Positions 1 through 11,715 of a stretch of 64,000 bases of DNA are shown one piece after another (the first letter of the stretch is position 1; each line of letters begins with the position of its first letter). The notes under the pieces were generated by a model that did not search any database, was not told the origin of the DNA, and saw nothing but the letters and a program-made list of their open reading frames with translations. The stretch is from Apiospora phragmitis (Eukaryota > Ascomycota > Sordariomycetes > Amphisphaeriales > Apiosporaceae): NCBI GenBank assembly GCA_038363925.1, contig JAQQWL010000011.1, forward strand, positions 3,286,001-3,350,000, written 5' to 3'. Both the position numbers and the translations under genes were made by a program.

Positions 1-1198
1 CTGGTCCATGTCACCGTGCATGGCGGAGACAGTGAAGTCACGGGCAGTGAGCTTGTCGGTGAGCCAGTCAACCTTTCTGCGGGTGTTGCAGAAAATGACG
101 GCCTGAGTAATGGTAACCGTCTCGTAGAGATCGGACAGGGTGTCCAGCTTCCACTCCTCCTTCTCAACAGCAATGTAGAACTGCTTGATACCTTCCAGGG
201 TAAGCTCGTCCTTCTTGACGAGAATGCGGACGGGGTCACGCATGAACTTGGTGGTGACCTCAAGGACATCCTGGGGCATGGTAGCCGACAGAAGGACGAC
301 CTGGGTAGACTGCGGGAGAAGCTGGAAGATGTCGTAGATTTGCTCGGTGAAACCACGCTACAAGCAGGTTAGCATACCTGGGTCTTTAGGCATTGCGCCA
401 GGACAACTTACAGAAAGCATCTCATCGGCCTCGTCGAGAACGAACATCTTCATGCTGTCGGTCTTGAGGAAACGACGCTGGATCATGTCTTGGACACGGC
501 CGGGGGTACCGACGACGACCTGAGGACCATCCTGGAGGGCCTTCATATCGTCACGGACGCTGGTACCACCAATGCAGGCATGGCACTCAATCTGCATGAA
601 ATCACCAATGGCGATAACAACCTTCTGGATCTGCTGAGCCAGCTCGCGAGTGGGCGCAAGGATCAGAGCCTGGCACTGCTTAACGGCGGGGTCGATCTTC
701 TGGAGAGTCGAGATGGAGAAAGTAGCAGTCTTGCCAGTACCAGACTGGGCCTGGGCAATGACATCGTGACCTGGCGGCGAACAATGTTAATATTTGACAT
801 GTTAATTTCGGGAGTGTAGTGTATGCTTACCCTTGATAACGGGCATGATGGCGCGCTGCTGGATAGCAGAAGGGCGCTCGAAACCGTAGGCGTAGATACC
901 ACGAAGGAGCTCGGCCTTCAGGGCCATCTCATCGAAAGAGTCGACGGTTTCATCGTAGTTAGACTCGATCTGGGCTGGAAGAGAGCATAGATGTTAGCAT
1001 GGAGTAGACGAATGTTCGATAATTGTGAACAGTGTCTCTTTGACCGCCAAATAACCCCGCGGCAAAAATCCCACGAACCACCTCTTGGACACATGGAAAT
1101 CGCCGCGCAGCAATCGAGACAAAAAAAAAGAGAGAGCAAAATGCTATTGGCGGTGACTTACTGTCCGGAATATCCTCCAGACCCTTATCGGCAGCCAT
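1..1198 (-). CDS. TIF1: ATP-dependent RNA helicase eIF4A (3' end outside the window)
   Basis: DEAD-box helicase of the cap-binding complex that unwinds 5' UTRs during translation initiation in the cytoplasm. Exons on the minus strand: 1198-1162, 974-831, 770-412 and 357 to beyond position 1. The introns (187, 60 and 54 nt) all begin GTAAGT or GTAAGC and end YAG. Visible in order: [12 protein letters not shown] start, the Q-motif region ([16 protein letters not shown]), Walker A-like [12 protein letters not shown] in [13 protein letters not shown] in LLSATMP, and the start of the second RecA lobe ([14 protein letters not shown]). This matches eIF4A almost residue for residue. The reading frame stays open to the left edge, so the C-terminal motifs are off-window. 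It is divergently oriented from the F-box/JmjC gene. No frameshift is seen. Confidence 0.96.
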
Positions 1199-2179
1199 GA
1201 TTGTGGTTGGGTAGAGAAAAGTGCTTGATCCCGACCTGCTGGATCAAGCGACTGGTGATGATGAATTTGTGGTGGCGGGGTTAGATTGCGCAGAATGTCT
1301 CGCTTGAAGCGAAGAAGGTCCTGCGACAACAGTTGCTGAGAACTGAAAAGAACTGGAAGAAGTGAAAGAAACCAGAAGAGACGCTCTCGAGTAGTGAGAG
1401 CTGTACAAATCTAGTTGGTTGATTTGTCTTGTCTTTGGTATTTTAGGTTGTTGTTGGGTAAGAGAACTTGTGAAGGGGGGGCAAGCAGAGGGAGCAGCAA
1501 AAAATTCTCTTAAGATGCCTCGAATATTTAGAATTCTGTTCAGCACTGGGCGAAAAAAGCTCCAGTCAATGGGGCCTTGGCGCGACGCACGGACCACATC
1601 CTCTTTCCATTCAATGTTTTAGTGGGGAAATGGGATTTTTCTGGCTGCCCCACCACACTCACTGGACGGTTAGGCTGTTTGGGCCACTGGGACTAGGCAC
1701 TCAGGTTCTGCTCAGGCACGCCACACTGCGTGAAAGGGCAATGCTGTAATTGTGGTGCGATTATTCTTGGTTGGTGGGGTGCAAAAAGTTGGAAAATCGT
1801 TCAAGTCTTTTTTCTCAGGTGGTGAGACGGTCCGAAAATGGGCTGGCTCATGAGGTCGGAGAATTGAGAGAGCAGACAGATACAGAGGACACTCACAGGA
1901 CAGTCACAACTAAATCCCAGTATCTTTTGTTTAGTTGGCTATGTGGTAGTCAATGTCGCTTTTGTTTTGTTTCTCTATTGAACATTTACAGCCACTGAGG
2001 CTTGATTGCATCATCGTTCCTTAATAGTACCTTCCTTCTAATCGGTATACATCTTGTAGTATACTGTAAGTCGTTAGAAACCCAACTCTACAGTAGTATA
2101 GCCTACTCGCGCCCTGTAGACATCGACCACTACCTGCTCTTTGTTATTCAACAACACGGGGGGAGGGCGAGGGGGAACA
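1199..2179. other. Divergent intergenic region, eIF4A / F-box-JmjC promoters
   Basis: About 1 kb separating the start codons of two divergent genes. The half next to eIF4A (1199-1620) probably carries its leader, which is rich in GA/CT tracts. Short open frames here are not conserved proteins. I see no RNA gene and no repeat. Confidence 0.6.
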
Positions 2180-4003
2180 ATGCTGCTTTCACAGGACTCG
2201 AGGCTGGCCAGCGGCGGCCATGTCACTGCAGCACCCAGAGAGCCTAGAGTTGTCACCATCCAAGAGCCAGAAGTTGAGTCAACAGCAGAGTCCATTCCTG
2301 TTCATCCTCTGGGTGTCAAACCCATGGGCAACCAATACTTTGCCACTGGCCCATCGGCGCGAGCGTCTCTGGGTTTCCTTGGCTGTCTGCCGGATGAGAT
2401 GATCCTACAGGTCCTCGAACTGCTGGACACGGAGTCGTTGAAAATTCTCGGTGCCACATGCCGTTTTCTTTACGCCTTCTGCCACCTGGATGACTTATGG
2501 AAGCCGATTTTCTTGGAGTAAGTAACATGTGTATGACTCTTGATGCAAAAAATATGCTGTGATTTGGCGCAGCTTAGTGGTCGAGGATGACTCACGTAGG
2601 ATCTCTTGCTCATAGGGGGTTGCGCCAGCCCCTTGAATTATTGCCTACATGCTTAGATGTTGACTTTTGTACAGATCCCATGAAGGAAAGCCCTCTTCGA
2701 ACCTGCCATCTTGGAAGGGCACATGGAGAAGCACATTACTTCAACTGCCCCCAAAAGCACGTGCGACAATCGACTGCAGTAATGTCTTCTCTGATGTACT
2801 CCATCGGCCATTCGCCTGCAGTCAAATTGTCCTGCAGAATTATGTTTCGGCTATACCCGCTGGGAATCAAATCACAAGACTGAGGGATCTGACACAGAAA
2901 GAGTACCTGGACAACTGGAGCGAGAAGCCATTCATCCTCACCGACTTTATCCAAAAATGGCCGGTCTACAATCACTGGAGCATTGATACCCTCAACAAAA
3001 TGTACTCAGATGTTGAGTTTCGTGCCGAGGCTGTAGACTGGCCCTTTCTCTACATACAATACCTACATGCAGAATAGCAATGACGAGAGTCCGCTGTATC
3101 TGTTTGACAGGAGGTTTGCAGAGAAGATGCACTTGCAGGTCGGTCAAGGAGAGAACTCTGCCTACTGGCCTCCAGCGTGTTTTGGAGAAGACCTCTTCCA
3201 CTTACTCGGACAGGAGCGACCAGCATACCGTTGGCTAAGTAAGTAGAACTCCTCGGATGTGTTTCTTGTGGTATACCACGGGATTATAGTGTCGTATGGT
3301 GGATGCTGATATGACCTGAACAGTCGTTGGCCCGGAGCGCAGCGGATCGACTTTCCACAAAGACCCAAATGCAACTAATGCATGGAATGCTGTGATCCAG
3401 GGATCGAAATACTGGCTCATGTTCCCGCCAAGTGTTGCGACCCCCCCTGGTGTCTTTGTTTCCGAGGATAGCAGCGAAGTGACGAGTCCTCTCAGCATAG
3501 CCGAGTACTTGCTCACCTTCCATGCAGATGCCAGAAGAGAAGCTGGCTGCATCGAAGGCATCTGCCATACGGGGGAAATGCTTTACGTCCCAAGCGGGTG
3601 GTGGTAAGTTCGATCTACTGTCCATGACGAATGTGTTATATGATACTGACCTCCTGATAGGCACCTGGTCATTAATCTTGAGGCGGGGATTGCCCTCACG
3701 CAGAATTTCGTCACTAATTCGCAAAAGCATCTGGCACGTGTTCTGTCTTTCTTGAAGCATAAGCCTGATCAAGTCACGGGGTTCGGGAAAGAGATCGAAA
3801 GCCCGTACGACTTGTTTGTTGAACGGCTGAGAGCAGAGCAGCCTGAACTTCTAGACCAGGCTCTCGCTGAAATGCAACGAATTTCCAATGGGAAAAAACG
3901 GACATGGGAAGAAGCGGTTGGTCTCCATGATGATCAGTCGGGCACGAGTGGAGGCGGCTTCAGTTTTGGATTTGGTGGTGGCGATGACGACGAAATCCCT
4001 TGA
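2180..4003 (+). CDS. F-box and JmjC (JMJD6-like) domain protein, with a +1 frameshift
   Basis: Probable Fe(II)/2-oxoglutarate-dependent hydroxylase or demethylase joined to an N-terminal F-box. Exons 2180-2517, 2675-3238, 3324-3603 and 3661-4003. The F-box is at about residues 70-115 (LPDEMILQVLELLDTESLK). The JmjC core carries the iron triad as HKD in STFHKDPNATNAWN and the distal His in VPSGWWHLVINLE. It most resembles the JMJD6/PSR branch, followed by an acidic, Gly-rich tail. The spliced length is 1525 nt, one base too many. The frame changes at the T3 run 3045-3047; with one T fewer the conserved stretch continues as DWPFSTYNTYMQNSNDESPL. No GT-AG intron can explain the break. Sequence error is more likely than gene death because everything downstream is conserved. 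The substrate is unknown. Confidence 0.85.
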
Positions 4004-5081
4004 GTAAATGCCTCAAACCAGCCGTCTTTGGATTTGGCATTGCACAGTTTTTCAGCTATTAGAGAATGAACATTAGCGGGCATGAACCGAGTTATCCGTG
4101 GCTGCTGGGGCTCCGCGGCCTGTATAGCGAATAGGCCTGGCTGGAAATTGCGCCGTTCACTGCCATGGGTCATCCGTCCCCTGCGCTGGGGTAATGTGGT
4201 CACATAGTAAACAAGAGAGCTTACAGCTTCTGATAATGTTGTAGGACTACACTTGCATGTTTGATACGAAGTTGAAGCTTAAGAATATCCAATATCGAAT
4301 TAACAGGGCTAGATGACTCCATTGGGCCCCAGTAAGCAATGGGTATAGGATGTCAGCAGTCGGCATGATAAAATAGTCCCGGGACTTCGCCCATCGTAAG
4401 ACTGCCAGTAGATGACGAAGGCGGCCCGACAACGGTTCCATTCGGACTAATTCTCACTCGATATGATCTCGTATTGGGCAAAATGCTGCATCTTGAGGTG
4501 GTGGCATGACTTGGCCGGATGTTGGCGGTTCCTCATGATGACGATGGTCGCCTTATTGGCTGGTGTCGGGGTTTGGATTGCTCGTCCTACAGAAGTGGCG
4601 CCTGCATAAAGGGGGAGCAAACCAGTCTACGTCTTTCAAAACTATACCCGAAAGAGCTTGAATATTAGTTGTATTGGCCAATACCATTATATTTGATGAC
4701 AACAAGTTCTGACTAATGTGTAGGTAGATGCCTCATCTGGCCATAGTCGTAAGTAGAGGTGCGACAGTAGTCTATAAATACATCATTAGAAGATGTAGCT
4801 GACTAGAACTGACCAATTCCCGAAGCCCTGCTTTTCAGCTTCGATAACGTGCAAGCTGTCTCGTAAAAAGCAAATACACGGAAGTGAGCCGTCTGCGGGC
4901 GGTATATTCTCACCGTTCAATGGCCACATTGGGAAGGTAGCAAGCATCTGCAATGTAGTAAGCAACAGCTAGAAGACGTAGCATAATTTTAGCCGGGCAT
5001 CTCTCGTTCCTCGAAATGAAGACTTACTAATGTGTAGTTGTTTACATACATAGCCCGTGTCGAATCTAGCTAGGATTGTGC
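4004..5081. other. Intergenic region
   Basis: About 1.1 kb between two genes on the same strand. No coding potential on either strand beyond short chance frames, and no RNA gene or repeat recognised. It should hold the 3' UTR of the F-box/JmjC gene and the promoter of the GH5 gene. Confidence 0.5.
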
Positions 5082-6497
5082 ATGTTAGAGAGACACAAGC
5101 CAGGACTTGACATCATCTACATAATCCCGACTTCTTGCTTGGTTGGTCTCTTTTTCCTGGCGGTTGCTACGGCGGGCGTTCGCGCTTGGCTGCCGTGGGA
5201 GCGCGACCTGGAGGCGTTCAACAGGAGCACCGCCGGCCTCGACAAGCGGGTGAATCTTCCATCTAAGATCCGCGGAGTCAACCTTGGGGGGTGGCTTGTC
5301 TCTGAACCGTGGATGATGACGCCGGAATGGCGCAACATGGGCTGCATCACAGACACAGAGCCGGCCGCATGCTCCGAATTCGACTGTGTATCCAGACTGG
5401 GCCAGTCCAAGGCAGACACAGCATTCGACAACCATTACCGGGATTGGATCATCCCAAATGATGTCCAGAAGATCCACGATGCCGGTCTCAACACCATCCG
5501 TATCCCATGGGGTACTGGATCTATCGGGGTATTGTGGACTCCAGCGAGCATTTCCCCAAGATCGCCCTGAAGTACCTTGATGCCGTTGTACAGAAGGCTG
5601 CCGACCTCGGCATGTTCGTGATCATCGATCTTCACGGTGCACCAGGCGCGCAGAAGTTGGGCGACGCCTTCACAGGTCAAGTAAGTATTGGTGTTCAGAT
5701 GCAGCAAAAGAGTATGTATGCTTGCTGGTATCGGTGGGTAGTGCCTTACACAACAGTATTTGCCCGGGTTCTTCAGCCAGTACAACTATGATCGAGCCTC
5801 TAGGTTCTTGACCTGGATGACGCAGCGTATCTACAACACACCGTCGTACAAGAAGGCGGTCGGCGTGATCGAAGTAGTCAACGAGCCCGAAAGGGGCAAC
5901 GCCCGATCCCAGCAAGAAAAAGATACCTTGACTCAGGTTTACTATCCCCAGGCACTGCGGGCCGTCCGGGCCGTCGAGGATTCCATGAACGTCAACCAGG
6001 CCGACCGCCTCCATGTTCAGTTCATGGACGGCTTGTGGGACTCTGGCAACCCGAAGTCCAACCTACCGTCCGATAGCCGCGTCATGTTCGACGACCATAA
6101 CTACGTAGGCGACGCCATCCCACAGAAAGACAACGCCAAGCAGGCCGACTACATGTGGTACACGTGTAAGGACGACGACCGCCTGACGGACGGCGACACA
6201 CCCAAGGTCGTCGGCGAGTTCAGCCTCACGGTCAAGGCCAGCATAGAAAATAACTCCGATTTCGACCCGCACCAAAGCCAGAACTATCCCTTCTATCAGC
6301 AGTGGTGGGGAGCGCAGCAGCGGCTCTACGAGAAGACCAACGGTTGGATCTTCTGGACTTGGAAGACCCAACTGAACAACCCGCGATGGGACTACCAGCT
6401 GGCCATCAGTTCGCCGTACAACTTCATTCCCAACAGCGCGTCAGGATTGGACACGCCTGCTGGCTTTGATTTCTGCAAGAAGTACTTCGGGAACTAG
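5082..6497 (+). CDS. Secreted GH5 exo-beta-1,3-glucanase, with a -1 frameshift
   Basis: Glucan 1,3-beta-glucosidase (EC 3.2.1.58 family) acting on cell-wall or external beta-glucan. Exons 5082-5680 and 5757-6497, with a 76-nt intron. The start at 5082 gives a long basic n-region and a hydrophobic signal segment ending near AGVRA, followed by WLPWERD, typical for the mature N-terminus. Family motifs: RGVNLGGWLVSEPW, the IDLHGAPG block, the acid/base Glu in VVNEPE (about residue 242) and the nucleophile Glu in VVGEFSL (about 352). Spliced length is 1340 nt, one short. The frame breaks at the C3 run 5504-5506; one extra C restores IRIPMGYWIYRG. Both catalytic Glu residues are intact, so I treat it as a functional gene with a sequence error. 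Expected length is 446 aa. Confidence 0.88.
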
Positions 6498-8403
6498 TGG
6501 CCAGGACAAAGACGATGTAAACAGGGGTGGTTTGTATGCAAGTGATCACTACGGCCCTGATATCAGTACATATCTCAACTCAGTTTCTAGAAGAAAGCTT
6601 CGAACCTCATAAGCAGGCAGCATTATCCGCCCATGCCCGCATGCATTGCACAGATCTCCCTGGGCTGCAGCTATACTCCGCGGTACACGCAAACACGGAC
6701 TTATCAGCATGTCCTGCTGACCAGAAGTGCTGACGTCCGTGAAGTGATGCAGTGAAGAGACCCGTAAGGCCAATGGGCAATCGAGCCAATCAAACTCTAT
6801 ATACATTGCGATCCCTCTGCTGATCGAACTTACTCACGCGGTAGTTCATATCAGACCGTCCTATTCGCCCAAAGCTGCGCATCGGCGATAAACGCAATAG
6901 GCGAAACCCTTGGGGGCGCCATAGTGGTAGATTAGTGTGTCCATAGGGCCTATCTTTGCGTAATTTGGTGCACTTGGGAAACCAGGTGCATCCGGTAAAT
7001 AAATACAGATACATAATCGACTGGGAGAAGCATTCATTGATATAATTGGAAACTCGTATGATGGGGGCACAGGTCCAGTTCCCCGTTGTTGACTGCATGC
7101 GATTGCATGTCGGTCATCGCGTACTTGTTTTCGGTGAATGATTTGGTCGGGTTGGCCAATGGGAGGCAAAAGCCGCCTCCAAAAAGCAGCTGCGAGTGGA
7201 ATGGAATGGAAATGCGACCACCTATTTGATCATCTATCTGCAAGCTCGTCATGTACAAAACCAGTCGAGACGGCTGAGACAGGGCGGATGGTGGCACAGT
7301 CTATTATAGAGTAAGTACTACGACATCCATGACAGACAGACAGACCGAGCCGGGCTGGGATTGGGTGGCACTGGTGGTCAAGTGTTCTGGATGTCGCGAC
7401 AATCAATATAGCAAGTGTAACTTGTGTAGTGCCAATCAATATATAACATAACCTCAAGCCATGTTTGCGAGGTAACATTTTATATCATGTTGGCGATGGC
7501 ATTGCCTTAGTAGCTGTTTCGTACCCCTTCACCCTTCTCGGACGGACTGACACACAGACAGTGAGAGTAGCACAGGTCTCGGCCAACCTAAAGGGTTGAA
7601 GGGGGCCCCCACTCGAGCGTGCATCATAAGGTTTCCTGTTGGCCTTCCACTCCCAATCACACATATAATAGTCCAATCTCCAGTAAAAGACCAGACCTTC
7701 AAAAGGAGACGACCCACGAAAAGCCCCCTAAAGTAGTGAAAAAGACCCCGCCAGGCTGCCAGAGCTCCCAACCTGGTTGCCCCGTCATACTACCACGGCC
7801 TCTACTGTGCTAACCTACGGCTACTACTGCCACTGCTTCCGACGATAGCAGCAGCCAGCAACCAAGCAAGCACCAATCTAGTCGTCTGTGTCGTCAACTT
7901 GGGTCGCAGCTGAGCAACAACCGCCAAAAGAAGTCATCGCCGGCTTCGATCGCACTCGCTGCCTGGCTTTTCTCTTACCTCAACCCCCCAACTACTTCTC
8001 GATCTTCTTGGAACCAATCATGCACCTGTGGCCGGCCTTCAGCTAGCATTCGTGTCCTTCGTTTTCCGCCCCTGACCACGGTTGCTCCCACCCCCGTTTC
8101 GCCGTTTCGTTTCTTTGGGGGCATCCCTTTTCGATGCAGCCTGTCTCGACATCTTGCGACCGAAACCAACTCTCACAACTTATTATATACATAAACATAC
8201 ACTAGATTTGATCACCCATCAATTCTTCTGCTTACCAGTTATCGAGCCAGTCAGCCCTATGATTCGTCCCATCCGTCTTCCAGAAGCTCCCCTGCTACAC
8301 CTACATCTCCATCGTTTTTAAACCGACCTGACCAACACTCGTCTTAATCCCCCTTTCTTCCGTTCGCTCGACCAATACCTACACTACAAGTTCTCGCGCC
8401 ATC
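6498..8403. other. Intergenic region and probable long 5' leader of the CCCH/Smr gene
   Basis: About 1.9 kb without a recognisable gene. From about 7800 to 8403 the + strand becomes pyrimidine-rich with many CTACC/CTTC tracts, typical of a fungal promoter and 5' UTR. No tRNA, repeat or transposon remnant seen. Confidence 0.5.
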
Positions 8404-10711
8404 ATGGTCTCGGACGACACGTACGAGATATGCCTGCCGGTCCTGCAGGACCCCTCGCTGGAAGAAGAAGACAAGACGGACAAGCTCGAGGAGCTGCTCA
8501 AGACAGAGACCTCTCTGAGCGGGAACAGCCTAGAAAACGCCGTGCTTGACGTCCTATGGAGATACCGCGAAGGCGGAGGCACTGCCACCTCACCCCCGCC
8601 CATTAGACAGACTATTCTCCGGCGCCCGTCTCCCGCATCATGGAGGGGGGGCTCATCCGCCACACCGGTCTCCGGCTCTCCGCGTCTAGGTGTGAGCCCT
8701 CTCGCGCCCCCGGGCTTTGTGCCTAGCACGCTCAGTAGAACAAAGTCGTCGACGGTATCTCCGTTCTCGTCTCCCCGACCGTCGCCACGCCTAGCATTTG
8801 CCGCGCCCGTGATCCCGCATAGTCCGAACCTCAACGCGTACGAGTTCGCAAGTGATACCAGCCCCGCGCAGGAAATCTATGGTGACTTCCAGTCGGAGAA
8901 TGTCGACTGGCTTGTCAGCGACGATGCCCTCAGTATCTCTTCTTCCGTAGGCACTCCGAGCGGCCTGAACGCAGCCGCTCCCGAGTATGTGTCTGCGCAG
9001 CAAGCTGATATGACACCTTACGATATGCTGCGCTCTATACTGGGGCAGTCCAAGACAGATGATGAGATCGAGGAGGCCCTTGCTCTCCACGGCTATGATC
9101 TCAGTGCTACTGTTGCTGCTATCATGGATAGTCAAGGACAGGAATCTGCAAATGCTACGCATCTCACTCCGGAAGCCAAGAGTATCCTCATTGGCAAAGC
9201 TCTAACCCCAGATGGTGGAAGGCCCATCACGCCTTCAAACCAACAGAAGTCGGGCATAATCTGCAAGTTCTATTTGTCTCAGGGCCAGTGTCTGCGCGCC
9301 GACTGCCGATTCAGCCACGACCTGAGCAATCATTTGTGCAAGTATGTGGGACCCTTCTATGCTTGAAGCTATCGTCATGTGCTAACTACAACAGGTATTG
9401 GGTCATGGGCAACTGTCTTGCAGGCGCAACATGCATGTTCTCCCACGATCCCGCACATCTCATGAACAAGCTGTCTGTAGATGAAAGCAGCACCCCGCCG
9501 CAGAAGAACCTCTCGGTGCAGGATTTGACATCTTTCCCGGCACTCCGTCCAACCACGCCGGAGCTCAACCCGTTCGCGCCCAGCTTCAGCTTTTCGACAA
9601 ATGGTCTTACTCCGCCTCCAGGCCTTTGGCCGCAAAACCATCATGCCAATGATCGTTCGCGATCGCGACCCAACAGCCGTCATCAGCCACGAGAATCACT
9701 GGCTGCGCCTGCTATCGACGATAATGATGCGTTCCCTTCGCTCGGGTCAGCTTCCGCGAAGCCAAGCAAGAAGCACCATGGGAAGAGAGGTGGACATGGC
9801 CATGGCAACAAGGAGAATTTCACGCCTAGTTCAATGGCCGATATAGTGAAGATGTCGCCATCGCCTGCACCATCTGTGGGAAAGCCCGAGGGAAAGAAGG
9901 TTGGGCGCAACGGAAGCTCTACTAATATGAGGGATGGTGAGAACAGCGCTGCAGCCCAAGCCATTCCTAGCCCCAAGCACATTCCTTGGTTGGAAACAGG
10001 AGAGAAAGCCAACAAGGCGTATCTCAAGGCTCGCCAGGAGGCCATTAGGCACGGTGGCCTCCGCAATAAGTTTCTGCAGAGGTAAGTCACTTGTGAGCCA
10101 TATATCAAGGCTTTTGCTAACCCTAATCATTCAGTGCTGCTCAAGCCTGGAATCGAAATGATGCCCGAGCTGCGAAGGCGCTCAGCCTCCGGGGTCAGAG
10201 TGAAAACGACCTTATGAGGAAAGCTCACCGCGACGCTGCCAGAGAGCTGTATGAGGAGCGCAACAAAGCCGGTAATGGCGGAAATGAGATCTACGTGGAT
10301 CTCCATGGACTCCATCCTGAAGAAGCCGTCGAATATCTAGAGCGTGTGCTCCTTGACAACAGCAAGGAAAGCCGTCCTGTCTACGCCATCACCGGTACCG
10401 GTCACCATAGCAAGAATGGCAAGGACAAGGTAGGCAAAGCAATTCGCAACTTCCTCAATGAATGGCGGTATGCGTACCGTGAGTTCTCGGTCCCTGGCGA
10501 CCGCAACAACATGGGCGGTATACTGGGCATAGACGCGCGAAGCTGGGACAAGTCGCTGTCTCGAAACAGCGATAGTACCAAGGAGAAGGACGAGGCCAAG
10601 GAGAAGGTGGACATCCTCAGTCAAGGAAAGGAGATTGGGGATGGTACCGTCAGGCTTCTGGTTAGAGATCCCCCGAAAGGCCCCAGCGGTGGTGGGAGTA
10701 AAGTCAGGTGA
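8404..10711 (+). CDS. CUE-like / double CCCH zinc finger / Smr domain protein
   Basis: Three exons (8404-9341, 9395-10081, 10135-10711; both introns 53 nt), 2202 nt, 733 aa, intact frame. Order of parts: a Ser/Pro-rich N-terminal third; a CUE-like helical segment near residues 215-250 (PYDMLRSILGQSKTDDEIEEAL); two CCCH fingers around residues 295-345 (CX8CX4CX3H then CX7CX5CX3H); a low-complexity linker; and a C-terminal Smr domain with VDLHGLHPEEAVEYLERVL and the TGTGHHSKNGKDKVGKA block. CCCH fingers bind RNA, and eukaryotic Smr domains include RNA endonucleases acting in no-go decay, so a role in RNA quality control is plausible but inferred. Intron 1 lies within the second CCCH finger. Confidence 0.9.
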
Positions 10712-10726
10712 CAGATAGAGAAGACA

Positions 10727-10732
10727 AATAAA
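10727..10732 (+). terminator. Candidate poly(A) signal of the CCCH/Smr gene
   Basis: An AATAAA hexamer lies 16 nt after the stop codon, on the coding strand. The hexamer is only weakly required in fungi, so this is a suggestion. Confidence 0.3.
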
Positions 10733-11715
10733 GAAAGGAACCACTAACTGACTACGGTTTACATACCGAGTGTTAGCAAATGATGCATCTCTCATAAAGC
10801 TCGTACTCTTATTTCGAGCGAGACCCCCAAGGTTAAATCCACGATTCGATCAACCCCGATGTAGATAGGCGAGCTGTAGCATCAAGAAGGGACTTACCTA
10901 ATTGAAGCCTTTGGGTGGCCGATCCGGGATCTACTTAGGGGGCCATAGCTCCCTTAGCCCCTGGCTTAGGCTGCCACCCGGGGCCGGAGCTGTCGGGAAG
11001 CTTTGGGGGGCTTTGGGGGGCTTTGTGCCTTTTGGAGGACTGACAAGACCCCTGCATGATGTAATCCACTCGGAGCTGCTTGCTTCTAGGCCCTCGTCTT
11101 AGACTGATCAGGTAGGTCAAGCTTGGTCAAGCATTGCTACGAGTCTGTGACATGGGCTGAACCAGATGAAACGAGTCAATGGTTAAATTTGGCCAAAGGG
11201 CTGTTTCCTTCTGTTTCTGCTTTCTTGTGATATTCCGCCATGTTCATGTGCAAAGTAGTGGTTCTCCTCTTGTTTTATTATCAATAGTTGCCCGGCTTGG
11301 GCTGTCAAAATATATTTTCATCCATCCTTTTCCACCATCCTTCAGTCAGCTTGTGTGGCTGAGCCCGTCCGTCTTACTACTTACATAAAGTACATCATAC
11401 GTACATACCTACATATATTACTTATCTAGCATTGAACAGCAAGTGAACACCAAACGAATGCCCTGACCAAACCAGAATATTGTCATGGAGGAATAGCTCT
11501 GGGCGACAATTATCTATTAGCAGTCACTTCTTGGGGAGGTTCGTTGATCTGGAAGGCCCCTTTGGTTTTTCTAGTCAGCCCACCACAAGCACCACTATCA
11601 CCACATTCGTCCTCGAGACCGGATAAAGTAGACAGGAAAGGAGAGAAGACCTATATTTATTAAATCAACATTTTTCCGCCAATATCCTCCCTATCCTATC
11701 CTCCTCCTGCCAAAC
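10733..11715. other. Intergenic region with local G-rich repeats
   Basis: No coding potential. At 10990-11030 a GGGGGGCTTTG unit is repeated almost exactly, downstream of a GGGTGGC / GCCACCC inverted pair near 10912 and 10972. From about 11560 the strand resembles a promoter or leader for the Tvp38-like gene. Confidence 0.4.

Noticed and set aside
3012..3080. An intron explaining the frame change in the F-box/JmjC gene
   Set aside because: Any GT-AG pair here would remove the conserved FRAEAVDWP segment or leave the frame wrong; a one-base insertion in the T run fits.
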